Assembly: GCF_012911865.1 (NCBI RefSeq)
Contig: NZ_JAAXYH010000011.1
Location: 1-64,000, forward strand
Length of the DNA: 64,000 bases
Origin: Shewanella salipaludis
GTDB lineage: Bacteria > Pseudomonadota > Gammaproteobacteria > Enterobacterales > Shewanellaceae
Direction: 5' to 3'
Numbering within the stretch: position 1 is the stretch's first letter; each line of letters begins with the position of its first letter. Shown piece after piece: positions 50,997 to 60,232 of the stretch. The position numbers and the translations under genes are program-made. The notes beneath the pieces were generated by a model. That model was not told the DNA's origin. It did no database searches and worked only from the letters and a program-made list of their open reading frames with translations.

Positions 50997-53663
50997 ATGT
51001 CCAGAAAATTACTCTTTCCCCTGCTGGTGGCGGCGGTATTGACCGCCTGTGGCGGCGGTGACGGTGCCGGTGACAGCACTCAGGATAACGGCAGTGGCGC
51101 AGGTACAGGTGGCACTGGCACAGGTGGCACAGGTGGTACCGGCGGCGGTACGGGCACGGGCAGCAGCGATAGCCCGACTCTGACCCAGGGGCCGGCCAGC
51201 GTGGAACTGGCCAACCTGTTTTCTGCCGGCAGCCGGGTGGCCGCGCTGGGGCGCAGCTTCGACGGCGATGGTACATCCTGGCTGGTACCGGCCGAGGTGC
51301 GTTATCAGGACAATACAGTGCCCATGGCGAGCGATCTCTACAACGCTTACGTTTCCGGTCACAGCTATGCCGATTCGGCGGCCGCCGTTGCCGCCCTGGA
51401 TGCCAATGGCAGCGACATAGTGGAGATTGACGCCGATGGTGAGGTGATAAGCGCCTTTATCTTCGCCGACAATTACTTCGAGCTGTACGTGAACGGCATC
51501 GCCATCGCCAAGGATCCCGTGCCCTTTACCGAGTTCAACTCCAACATAGTGCGTTTTCGGGTCAAGCAGCCCTTTACGGTGGCCATGCATCTGGTGGACT
51601 GGGAAGAAAACCTGGGCACAGGCACAGAGAACAACCAGGGCAGCAGCTTCCATCCCGGCGACGGCGGCATGGTGGCCCTGTTCAAGGATGCCGGCGGCAA
51701 CATCATAGGCAAGACAGACAGCAGCTGGAAGGCGCAAACCTTCTATACCGCGCCCATCACGGACACGGCTTGTCTGAGCCAGAGCGCCGGGCTGCGCGCC
51801 AGCAGCAGCTGTGCCACCACGGCCCCCTCGGACATAGCCACTGTCTATGCCGCCCACTGGGCCGTGCCGGAAAACTGGGCCGCGAGCGACTTCGATGATT
51901 CGCTCTGGCCAAACGCCTACAGCTACAGCAACACCACTGTCGGGGTCGACAACAAACCTGCCTACACCCAATTTACCGATCTGTTCGATAACAGCGCGAG
52001 CGACGCCCAGTTTATCTGGAGCAGCAACCTTATCCTGGATAACCAGGTGCTGGTGCGGGCCATCATAGGCAGTTCCGGCTCAGGTACTGGCACGGGCAGC
52101 GGCTCCTCAGGGGACTTTTTCCTGAGCAGTCAGGCGCTGAAATCCAAGCTGATAATGCCACTCAGCGCCACCTGCGAGGGGGCGGACAATGGCAAGATGC
52201 TGCCGCTTTCCTGGGAGAATGCCCCCGAGGGCACCCAGTCGTTTGCCCTGGCCATGTACACCTTCCCCAATCCAAGCGACACAGATTTTGCCGGTGCCCA
52301 CTACTACCAGATCCAGTACGACATTCCTGCCGCCACCACGGCCTTGAGCGAGGGGGATCACGGCACCGGGCTGTACGGCATCAACTCGGTGAACGGTCAG
52401 CAGTCTTATTCCGCGCCCTGCTCCCAGGGGGCGGCTGAGCACACCTATATCCTCAGTCTCTATGCCCTGTCGGCCCCTGTGGGCAGCCTGGGATTAACCG
52501 CCGCCAGCACGGATCTGGTTGCCCTGGAAAACGCCATCGCAGACAAAGTGCTGGGCAGCAGCAGCCTGCACATGACCCGGGTGCGCTATAACCCCAACAA
52601 CGACGAGCATGTACCGACCAGCACCCCCAGCGACTGCGCCACCAAGTCGGCGGCCTTCGAGGATTATGCCGGTCTGGTGTCGGTCAGCTGTGACAGCAGC
52701 ACAATGACGGTGAATACCCTGGTGGGCCTGCCGGATCGCTCGCAATTGGATGTCGACAAGGCCAACGTCGGCACTCATTCCTGGATAGGCCGGGTGCCGC
52801 TGCCGCAACAGCCCAGCTGGTCCGTGCCTCTGGCGCCCCAATATCTGGCAAGCACCGGCAGCAACCTCAACATTCACCACCCCATAGGCATAGCGGTCGA
52901 TGGCGTGCCTATTCTGCACTACGCCAAGGAGAACAGCCCGGACGAGGTAGCGCAGTTGGGCCAGGACTACAGCAGCCGCGATACTGTGCTGTTGGGCGAA
53001 GTGGATCAGTGCGGCGCCCATGCCGGCAACGGCGAGGACTACCACTACCATTATGCGCCCCTGTGTCTGATGGATACCCAGGATCCCTCCAAACCTCTGG
53101 CCTACATGTTTGACGGCATACCCCTGTACTTCGGCACCGGCGGCGGCCAGCTGACCAGCGGCGGCGTCAACTACGGCGGCGGACGCTACACGAATTTGGA
53201 TTACAGACCGCAGAAGGTGAAAACCGGCGAGCGGCCGCTGGATGAGTGCAACGCCTACGATCTGCACGGCGACGGCAGCGAGTATGTGTACTACTCAAGC
53301 GCAACCGCGCCCTACACCATAGGCTGCTATCGCGCCGAGGCCAGCCAGGCCACGGCCATGCAGACGGTCGCGGCCCACTGGGAAAACGAGCGTCTGCAAG
53401 ACTTCACCTTCGGCACAGAAGTGGAACTGACGGACTACGACACCCTGAGTCTGAACGGTGCCACCTGGACCTATATCGAAGTGACCCCGAGCGCGGACAA
53501 TAGCCATATTCCCGCCGGCAACGTCGCCATGATCCTCTATCGGCCTCTGGTGTCCGGCGAGTCCGGTTACCAGGCAGGCAAGGACTGCTACCGCTTCCGT
53601 TACCGCTTGGACAAGAATGACAGCACGGGCAGCGATGATCTGGTGACCGCCCACTGTCGTTAG
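50997..53663 (+). CDS. PEBP-YHYH fusion lipoprotein
   Basis: The 888-residue protein has a lipoprotein signal ending VLTAC (Cys18), a Gly/Thr-rich low-complexity linker to about residue 60, an N-terminal domain of unknown type (65-355), a Raf-kinase-inhibitor-like PEBP domain (about 370-505, with LPLSWENAPEGTQSFALAMY and HYYQIQYDIPA), and a YHYH domain (about 540-870) containing GEDYHYHYAPLC near 680. It should be on the outer membrane or in the periplasm. YHYH proteins have no agreed function; clusters of His and Tyr suggest metal binding. It starts the signalling gene set and has the shared TGCA element upstream. Confidence 0.85.
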   Translation: MSRKLLFPLLVAAVLTACGGGDGAGDSTQDNGSGAGTGGTGTGGTGGTGGGTGTGSSDSPTLTQGPASVELANLFSAGSRVAALGRSFDGDGTSWLVPAEVRYQDNTVPMASDLYNAYVSGHSYADSAAAVAALDANGSDIVEIDADGEVISAFIFADNYFELYVNGIAIAKDPVPFTEFNSNIVRFRVKQPFTVAMHLVDWEENLGTGTENNQGSSFHPGDGGMVALFKDAGGNIIGKTDSSWKAQTFYTAPITDTACLSQSAGLRASSSCATTAPSDIATVYAAHWAVPENWAASDFDDSLWPNAYSYSNTTVGVDNKPAYTQFTDLFDNSASDAQFIWSSNLILDNQVLVRAIIGSSGSGTGTGSGSSGDFFLSSQALKSKLIMPLSATCEGADNGKMLPLSWENAPEGTQSFALAMYTFPNPSDTDFAGAHYYQIQYDIPAATTALSEGDHGTGLYGINSVNGQQSYSAPCSQGAAEHTYILSLYALSAPVGSLGLTAASTDLVALENAIADKVLGSSSLHMTRVRYNPNNDEHVPTSTPSDCATKSAAFEDYAGLVSVSCDSSTMTVNTLVGLPDRSQLDVDKANVGTHSWIGRVPLPQQPSWSVPLAPQYLASTGSNLNIHHPIGIAVDGVPILHYAKENSPDEVAQLGQDYSSRDTVLLGEVDQCGAHAGNGEDYHYHYAPLCLMDTQDPSKPLAYMFDGIPLYFGTGGGQLTSGGVNYGGGRYTNLDYRPQKVKTGERPLDECNAYDLHGDGSEYVYYSSATAPYTIGCYRAEASQATAMQTVAAHWENERLQDFTFGTEVELTDYDTLSLNGATWTYIEVTPSADNSHIPAGNVAMILYRPLVSGESGYQAGKDCYRFRYRLDKNDSTGSDDLVTAHCR

Positions 53664-53752
53664 ACCTGAGCCGTTAAACAGGGCGCCCTTAACCTGGCGT
53701 CCTTGAAGCGGCCAGACAAGGAATCGGCATCGATAAACGGGAGAACAAATGA

Positions 53753-54409
53753 ATGATGAAGAAACATATATTGCCACTGCTCGCCCTCTGCGCCGGCCTG
53801 ATCTCCATGACAGGCGCCAGTGCACATGGACTCAACATGACCTCGGCCAACATCACCCTTAGGCAGCACAACCACCTGTCGCTGAGTGTGTCGACCTCGC
53901 TGACGGCGCTGTTTCAGCGGCTGGAGTGGCAGGGCAAGCCTGCGTCGATAGCCCATCTGGTGGCCGATGAGGCCAAACTGGCGGAATTTCACCGCCAACT
54001 GGTGCAAGTCTTTGCCGAGCAACTGACCGTCGCCATAGATGGCCAGCCGCTGGAAAGCCGCCAGACCCGGGCCCCCAGCCAGGCACAGTTGAGGCAGCGG
54101 CTGGAGGAGGAAATCGCCGAGGCTTTGCTGCCTCCGGCCCACACAGCAGTACATGCAGCTCATGGACAAGCGCCACACGAGGACATGTCACATGAGCCAC
54201 TCTCTCACGAGCCACTGTCTCATGAGGAGTATCAGACCCTGGTGATCCATATCGACGGTTTCATGCCGCGCGCCGCCAAGGCCGAAATGCTCAATGTCCA
54301 CTTTCCACCAGCCCTGGGGCCAGTGCTGACCAACTACAGCGAGCCGCGCAGCCAAACCCTGACCCCGGGGGCCGATGGCAGCAGCCTGAAGATAGGACTC
54401 AAGCACTGA
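53753..54409 (+). CDS. His-rich periplasmic protein
   Basis: A 218-residue protein with a signal peptide (ASA|HGLNM), so the mature chain would begin with His, as in copper-binding proteins that use the N-terminal amine. Around residue 140 is a His/Glu repeat, HEDMSHEPLSHEPLSHEE, with the unit SHEPL repeated. The rest is of mixed structure and matches nothing I know. It lies 89 bases after the YHYH gene and before the propeller sensor kinase, probably in one operon. Confidence 0.7.
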   Translation: MMKKHILPLLALCAGLISMTGASAHGLNMTSANITLRQHNHLSLSVSTSLTALFQRLEWQGKPASIAHLVADEAKLAEFHRQLVQVFAEQLTVAIDGQPLESRQTRAPSQAQLRQRLEEEIAEALLPPAHTAVHAAHGQAPHEDMSHEPLSHEPLSHEEYQTLVIHIDGFMPRAAKAEMLNVHFPPALGPVLTNYSEPRSQTLTPGADGSSLKIGLKH

Positions 54410-54570
54410 TGCATTAAGGTCCGAAGGCACAGGTGCAGACCTGCCGGCCGCCGGGTTTCCCGGTGGCCGGATAACCTTCCCCGACCTATCCCACCTTTCC
54501 CCGGCCGCCTGAACAAGGTATCTTGGCCTGAATAAAAGAGGATCCCACTTAATAGTCCCAAAAGAAGAAT

Positions 54571-57500
54571 ATGCATTTGAAACCATACTTACGTCTTGCC
54601 CTGCTTTGGCTGACATGCCTGCTGTTTTCCGGACAGGCCCCGGCCTACAGTGCCGGGCTGTTCACACCGCCGCTGTTCAGTGTCGAGGCCAACCGCAAGC
54701 TGCCAAACAAGGAGATCCTCAAGCTGGAAACCGATGCCCGGGGCTTTATCTGGGTGGGAACCCGCAGGGGCGTGTATCGTTTCGACGGCTATGAATATCA
54801 GCCACTGAAGGCGGTTAATGGCCTGGAACTGTCAAAACTGCATGTGCGTTCCCTGCTTGCCGATGGCAACTTTTTGTGGATTGGTACCATGACCCAAGGC
54901 GTGTACCGGGTCGACCTGACCAGTTTGCAGGCAACAAGGTTTTCCCGTGCGCCTGACGCGCCGGGCACCATAGGCGGCAATCAGGTCAATGCCATCAAAA
55001 AAGACCGCCAAGGCCGGCTCTGGTTTGCCCATGACTATGGCCTGGACCGCTGGGATTGGGCATCGGCAAGCTTCCAGCCCTTTCGCTCCCTCGATAAGCC
55101 AAGTGAGCGTTATTACAATTACTTGCTGGATATCGAATTTGATGCCAATGACGACATGTGGCTCTCCACGGCCATGGGACTGGCAACGTTGGCTAAAGGC
55201 ACTGACAGTTTTGCGCTTTTCGCCCACGAGGGGGAGCTGTTGCACAAGGTGGTGCTGCGCAGACTCTTGCTTGCCAGCGATGGCCGCCTCTGGCTTGCCA
55301 GCCAAAACCAGGGTTCTTACATACTGGATCCCGTCACCCGCGAGGTGATTCACGTCAACGAAGGCGACGATCGGGGCAACGCCATCAACACAGGCATAGC
55401 CGAAACCTTTGGAGCCGATGGCAGCCGCCGCATTTGGCTCAGCGGCACCAAAGGGGTGGAGATGCGCGACGGCAAAACCGGCAGGCTTATCAAGCTGCTG
55501 CAGGGAAATTTATCGGACCGTCATGGACTTGCCGGGGATATAGTTTATTCGATAACCAGCTCGGCATCGGGCACACTCTGGCTTGGGGTACTGGGGGAAG
55601 GACTTCAATATCATCCCCCCCAGGCGGCGGGCTTTGCCTTTTTCGACCGGTTTTCTCCCACACTCAAAGATCTCTTCTCCTCTTTTATCCATGATGTGGT
55701 GAACATGGGCAAGGGCGAATTGCTGATACTGACAGAGCAGCAGGCCGCCAGATTGAACCTTAACGATGGCAGCTTAAGCCCTTTCAGTAGCGATGAGCGC
55801 ACATTGCAAAAACTGCTGGTCACAGGAGTCAAAGACAACCGGGGCGAGTATTGGTTTGGCGGCGACAGCGGCAACCTTGTCCATACCAATGCCAAGGGTG
55901 AGTGGTTACAGGAATTGGCGCTGCCGCTGACCAAAAATCAGGGCACCTTTGTGAAGAGTCTGGCCCTGGGACCCGACGGGGTGCTTTGGGCCGGCAGCGA
56001 CCGGGGGCTGGTAAAGGTCTCCCTCAGCAACCAGGACGTCTGGCCGTTGAAAAACGCCGATGGCAGCCCCTTCATCAGCTTTGTACGTTGTCTCTTCCTG
56101 GACCGGCAAAATCGTTTGTGGGTCGGCACACAGGGTGGGCTTGGACTGGTCTTGCCCGGCGCTGACAAGGTAACTATGTTCAAGCGGATTAGCGGCACCG
56201 ATGGCAGCCTGCGCCACAATCAGATTAATCAAATCCTCAGTGACAGCCATGGCAACCTGTTGGTGGTTCACCCCGAGGGCATAGACAAGCTGACGCCGGC
56301 AAACATCAATGCAGTGGCCTTGGCAATGGGCCAAAGCCAAGATAAAGACAGCGGCGCCCTGCCGTACTTCAGCCCCTTTGCCGAGGGCATCACCGCCGGT
56401 ATGACCGAACCCGCAAGATTGCTGGCTCTGGCCGATGGCCGCCTGTGGCTGGGTAACTCTTATCTGCTGGATACGAACGGCAAGCTGCTTGCCAAATTTC
56501 GTGAGCAGGAAGGCGCCCTCGATTTGGGTTGGGGCCGCAACAATGTGCCCGTCAGCGACAGGCAGTTTGTGCATGTCACCTCAAACAGCATGTTGTTGGT
56601 GGACAACAATGCCAGCCCAAGCCCCAGCACGCCGGCGGCCGTGGCCATTACTCAGTTACAGTTTGGCAGCAAAGCGCTCCCCTTCGATCCACTGGAGCCG
56701 ATATTGGATGTGGGCGCCGATGAACAGCAGTTTTCAGTGCATTTTGCCAGCCCGGGGGCCACGGCACCGGATGAAGTCGAATACCGCTACCGCCTTGATG
56801 GTTATGACCGCGACTGGCTCAGCGCCCCTGCCGATATTCGCCTTGCCCGCTACACCTCGCTCTCGCCGGGTGATTACCTGCTGAGGTTGCAGGCAAGGGA
56901 GCAAGGCGCAAATTGGGGACCTGAGCTGCCCCTCAAGGTCAGCATAGCGCCCAAATACCATCAAACCCTGTGGTTTCGGCTGCTGGTGGCGGCCATCATC
57001 TTCTCGGGGCTCTATGGGCTGTTTCGCTGGCGCCTGGCACATGGTCGGCGCCGGCAACTGGCTCAATTTGAGCGTCGCGACGCGCTTAGAAAAGCCGAGA
57101 TGCTGTCTGAATTGATGGAGCAGAAAAACCGGGTGCTGGCAGAAGTGAGCCACGACCTGCGAACTCCGCTGGCGATGATCAAATTGCAGCTTGAAGCCAT
57201 GCAAGATGGGCTGCTGCAGAGCAGCGACGCCACCTTTGAATCGCTGATAAACAGCCTTGGTAACCTCAATCGCATGGTAGGAGACATAGTGCAGTTGTCC
57301 GCCCAGGAAGGCGCCAATCTCGCCATGAGCAAGCAGCCCATGGATCTGGGTCAGCTGCTGGAAGCGCAACTGGCCGCCTTTACCCCCCTGCTGGCACAAA
57401 AAGGCATTTCCGCGTCTCTGGTACGGGACACCAAGGAGCCACAATTCATACTGGCCGACAAGGACCGGCTGGAGCAGGTGCTTGGCAACTTGCTGAAGAA

Positions 57501-57795
57501 CAGCTATCGCTACACGGCCATGGGTGGCCGGGTGCGGCTCAGCTTGAAAGCCGGGGCAAAGGAGATTGAGATCCGCATAGAAGACAGCGCCCCCGGCGTG
57601 CCGGAAACGGAACTTGAGCGTTTGTTTGAGCGCCTCTACCGCGGCAGCAGCGCTGAGGGCTCGGATGAGTCGGGTTCAGGGCTGGGACTGTGGATTTGCC
57701 GCGCCATAATTCAGGCCCATGGTGGGGTCATAGCTGCCGTCGCCTCGCCTTTGGGGGGATTATCCGTTAGCATCCTGTTACCACGTCAGGAATGA
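54571..57795 (+). CDS. Sensor histidine kinase with two-component propeller domain
   Basis: The 1074-residue protein has a signal peptide, about 12-14 propeller blades (residues 45-720) with strings such as FIWVGTRRGVYRF, RLWVGTQGGLGLV and VLWAGSDRGLVKV, a Y_Y_Y domain (about 725-790), one membrane helix (about 798-820), then a dimerisation/phosphoacceptor helix with His near 861 in EVSHDLRTPLAM and an HATPase with GSGLGLWIC. It senses something in the periplasm, often a polysaccharide in this family, and would phosphorylate the regulator encoded next. No receiver or AraC domain is attached. Confidence 0.9.
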   Translation: MHLKPYLRLALLWLTCLLFSGQAPAYSAGLFTPPLFSVEANRKLPNKEILKLETDARGFIWVGTRRGVYRFDGYEYQPLKAVNGLELSKLHVRSLLADGNFLWIGTMTQGVYRVDLTSLQATRFSRAPDAPGTIGGNQVNAIKKDRQGRLWFAHDYGLDRWDWASASFQPFRSLDKPSERYYNYLLDIEFDANDDMWLSTAMGLATLAKGTDSFALFAHEGELLHKVVLRRLLLASDGRLWLASQNQGSYILDPVTREVIHVNEGDDRGNAINTGIAETFGADGSRRIWLSGTKGVEMRDGKTGRLIKLLQGNLSDRHGLAGDIVYSITSSASGTLWLGVLGEGLQYHPPQAAGFAFFDRFSPTLKDLFSSFIHDVVNMGKGELLILTEQQAARLNLNDGSLSPFSSDERTLQKLLVTGVKDNRGEYWFGGDSGNLVHTNAKGEWLQELALPLTKNQGTFVKSLALGPDGVLWAGSDRGLVKVSLSNQDVWPLKNADGSPFISFVRCLFLDRQNRLWVGTQGGLGLVLPGADKVTMFKRISGTDGSLRHNQINQILSDSHGNLLVVHPEGIDKLTPANINAVALAMGQSQDKDSGALPYFSPFAEGITAGMTEPARLLALADGRLWLGNSYLLDTNGKLLAKFREQEGALDLGWGRNNVPVSDRQFVHVTSNSMLLVDNNASPSPSTPAAVAITQLQFGSKALPFDPLEPILDVGADEQQFSVHFASPGATAPDEVEYRYRLDGYDRDWLSAPADIRLARYTSLSPGDYLLRLQAREQGANWGPELPLKVSIAPKYHQTLWFRLLVAAIIFSGLYGLFRWRLAHGRRRQLAQFERRDALRKAEMLSELMEQKNRVLAEVSHDLRTPLAMIKLQLEAMQDGLLQSSDATFESLINSLGNLNRMVGDIVQLSAQEGANLAMSKQPMDLGQLLEAQLAAFTPLLAQKGISASLVRDTKEPQFILADKDRLEQVLGNLLKNSYRYTAMGGRVRLSLKAGAKEIEIRIEDSAPGVPETELERLFERLYRGSSAEGSDESGSGLGLWICRAIIQAHGGVIAAVASPLGGLSVSILLPRQE

Positions 57796-57876
57796 GTTGA
57801 GTATGAAGCCCGGCCGGGCAGCCGATAACGGCGCCAGGGCTCAGGCCAGCCCAGATTTGATAAAAAAGACGAGCCG

Positions 57877-58545
57877 ATGACACACAAGGTTTTTATCGTA
57901 GAAGATGAGAAAAGCATCGCCGAGGTGATGCAGCTGTACCTGCAGGCCGAGGGACTCGAGACCCGGGTATTTCACGACGGCAATGCCGTGGTGGAGGCGG
58001 TGCGCAGCGAAGCTCCCAGCCTGATGCTGCTGGATCTGATGCTGCCGGGCAAGGACGGGCTGACCATTTGCCGTGAAGTGCGGGCCTTCTCCGAAGTGCA
58101 CGTCATAATGACCACGGCCAAGGTCGAGGAAGTTGACCGCTTGTTGGGGCTGGATACAGGTGCCGACGACTATGTCTGCAAGCCTTACAGTGCCCGAGAG
58201 GTGGTCGCCAGGGTACGGGCCGTACTGCGCCGCCTCGACGGTCGCCTGACCTCGGCGGGCCCACAGTTGACAGTGGACGAGTCCAGCCTGACGCTCACCT
58301 ATGGTGGTCACAAGGTGGTGCTGACGGCGCTGGAATTCAGGCTGTTCCATCTGCTCTACAGCCATCCCAACCGCATCTATTCCCGGGGGCAAATTCTCGA
58401 CCTGCTCTACAGCGACTTTCGGGTCTTGTCCGAGCGCACGGTGGACAGCCATATACGCAACCTGCGCAAGAAGCTGGCACAGTTGGAGTCGCCCGCTGAG
58501 ATGATCCGCTCCATCTACGGTCTGGGCTATCGTTTCGAGACTTAG
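57877..58545 (+). CDS. OmpR-family response regulator (BaeR-like)
   Basis: The 222-residue regulator has a receiver domain (phosphorylation Asp53 in LLDLMLPG, acid pocket at 9-11, Lys near 103 in CKPYS) and a C-terminal winged helix (about 130-222, ERTVDSHIRNLRKKL). Sequence around the receiver is close to BaeR. It lies between two sensor kinase genes and is the obvious candidate to bind the TGCA-N7-TGCA elements. Confidence 0.93.
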   Translation: MTHKVFIVEDEKSIAEVMQLYLQAEGLETRVFHDGNAVVEAVRSEAPSLMLLDLMLPGKDGLTICREVRAFSEVHVIMTTAKVEEVDRLLGLDTGADDYVCKPYSAREVVARVRAVLRRLDGRLTSAGPQLTVDESSLTLTYGGHKVVLTALEFRLFHLLYSHPNRIYSRGQILDLLYSDFRVLSERTVDSHIRNLRKKLAQLESPAEMIRSIYGLGYRFET

Positions 58546-58555
58546 CTTGGAGACC

Positions 58556-58616
58556 TGGTTTCGATACATGGTTTCAGGGCATGGTTTCAAGAGCTGGTTT
58601 CGAGAGCTGGTTTCGA
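58556..58616 (+). repeat. 13-bp tandem repeat, five copies
   Basis: TGGTTTC recurs at 58556, 58569, 58582, 58595 and 58608, exactly 13 bases apart, just after the response regulator stop codon. Spacer bases vary (unit TGGTTTCRAGNNC approximately). Function unknown. Confidence 0.85.
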
Positions 58617-58691
58617 GACATCAGATGCAGCGAACAATGACAGGCGAGTTCTGGAGGCCGGGGACAGAATTTCAGTAGCATCATAGGCAAC

Positions 58692-58723
58692 TGCATATTC
58701 ATTGCACATTGTTATGCTTTACT
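58692..58723 (+). promoter_or_regulatory. TGCA-N7-TGCA element with -10 (second kinase gene)
   Basis: TGCA at 58692-58695 and 58703-58706, then TTTACT at 58718-58723. The spacing is identical to the element before the YHYH gene. It lies in the gap between the regulator and the second kinase, giving that kinase its own promoter. Confidence 0.6.
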
Positions 58724-58784
58724 TCGGACCCTCCATTGGTTTATTACACTCTCAGTGGTGTTTTTGCATCAGCAAGGTAAAGGG

Positions 58785-60119
58785 ATGTTCGATTTTTTAC
58801 GTACCAGCCATATTTTAGGTCAGCCCCTTGCCGAGGATGGTATTGACCTCAGACGCAAGCGGGTGGTGCTCCATGGGCTGCTGCTGGCCATTATCCTGCT
58901 GCTGCTGGTGTTCACCTTTTACAACCAGCTGCGGGGCATGTGGCCCATAGCCCTGCTGGATGTCGTGGCCCTGCTGGCCTGCACCCTGGCCTATTTTCGC
59001 CTGCGCCGCAGCCAAGGCCAGACTGCGGAGCGGCAGACAAGCGTGCTGCAATCGACGGCGTTGCAGATAAGTCTGATCCTGATAGTGTTTCTCTGGGCCC
59101 TGGCCTGGCAGGGCCGGGCGGAAAACTTCATTCTGATCTGGACCTTATTCCTGCCTGTGTTCGTGTTCATGCTCAATGGCCGCGCTCTGGGTGCCGCCCT
59201 GGTGGCTGTGTTTTACCTGGTGCTGTTTGCCATGGCCTATAGCCATCTGGGGCAGTGGCAGGAGGGCGCCTGGAATCCGGTCAGCCTGATCCGTTTCGTA
59301 CTGGCCTCCCTGGTCATGGTCTTTACCTGCTATTTCAGCGAGTTGACTCTCAACCGTGCCCATATTGAGCTGCAAAGGTCCCATGGGGAGGCCCAAAAAT
59401 TGATGATGGAGCGCAATGCCCTGATGCTCGACACCTTGGCCAAACAGGAAAAACTGCTCACTGATGTGTCCCATGAACTGAGGACCCCGCTCAGTGTACT
59501 GAGGATGAAGCTGGAAGCGCTGCAGGATGGGGTCATGGCGCCGAGCAGCGCCAATCTCGAGGGACTGCTTAAACACATTCAGCAGCTGGATACCTTCATC
59601 TCTGACCTGTCCCGGGCCAGCAAGCTGGACCAGACCCGGCTCGACGGCAATGCGGTACGGGTAGAGCTGCAAGATTTCCTGCCCCGCTGGCTGGCCGGTT
59701 TTCAGGACAGTGCCGCGAAGAAGGGCTTGCAATTGACTCAAGAGCTTGCCCCGGGCGAGAGTTGCCCGGCACTCCTGGATGAGGCCAGCTTCGCGCTGGC
59801 GCTCGGCAAGTTGATGGAAAACAGCCTGCGCTATACCCGGGCGCCGGGCAGCATCAGCCTGGGTCTGCAGCGCCACAACGACACTATCATCATCACCCTG
59901 GAGGACAGCGCCCCCGGTGTGACTGCTGACCAGCTTGAGCGCCTGTTCGAGCCGCTGTTCCGTCTGGAGGATTCCCGCAGCCGCGACACGGGCGGCGCGG
60001 GTCTGGGCCTGTCCATGGCCAAATCCATCATCCAGGCGCACCGGGGCCAGATCCAGGCGGCTTTGTCTCCCCTGGGTGGCCTGCGTCTGTTGATCACCCT
60101 GCCGGCATTGGCGGACTGA
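58785..60119 (+). CDS. Sensor histidine kinase with N-terminal multi-helix domain
   Basis: The 444-residue kinase has about five to six membrane helices in the first 185 residues, without a large periplasmic loop, then a coiled segment, phosphoacceptor His near 229 in DVSHELRTPLSV, and an HATPase with GGAGLGLSMAKSII. Its catalytic part is clearly related to the propeller kinase two genes upstream (both have SPLGGL at the end and similar His-box flanks). The start at 58785 has AAGG upstream. It probably acts on the same regulator. Confidence 0.88.
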   Translation: MFDFLRTSHILGQPLAEDGIDLRRKRVVLHGLLLAIILLLLVFTFYNQLRGMWPIALLDVVALLACTLAYFRLRRSQGQTAERQTSVLQSTALQISLILIVFLWALAWQGRAENFILIWTLFLPVFVFMLNGRALGAALVAVFYLVLFAMAYSHLGQWQEGAWNPVSLIRFVLASLVMVFTCYFSELTLNRAHIELQRSHGEAQKLMMERNALMLDTLAKQEKLLTDVSHELRTPLSVLRMKLEALQDGVMAPSSANLEGLLKHIQQLDTFISDLSRASKLDQTRLDGNAVRVELQDFLPRWLAGFQDSAAKKGLQLTQELAPGESCPALLDEASFALALGKLMENSLRYTRAPGSISLGLQRHNDTIIITLEDSAPGVTADQLERLFEPLFRLEDSRSRDTGGAGLGLSMAKSIIQAHRGQIQAALSPLGGLRLLITLPALAD

Positions 60120-60166
60120 GCCAGTGACGCTTTAGTACGACTTTTTCCTGCCGCTCCCCTGCATTC

Positions 60167-60198
60167 TGCATTTTTCCTGCACTTTTGCCTGTTTTAAT
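60167..60198 (+). promoter_or_regulatory. TGCA-N7-TGCA element with -10 (giant secreted-protein gene)
   Basis: TGCA at 60167-60170 and 60178-60181, then TTTAAT at 60193-60198, the best -10 match of the three. An extra TGCA lies at 60160-60163. The gene starts 35 bases after the -10. Confidence 0.6.
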
Positions 60199-60232
60199 GC
60201 GGGCTAGAAGATTCTATGCGGGGAAATACAGC

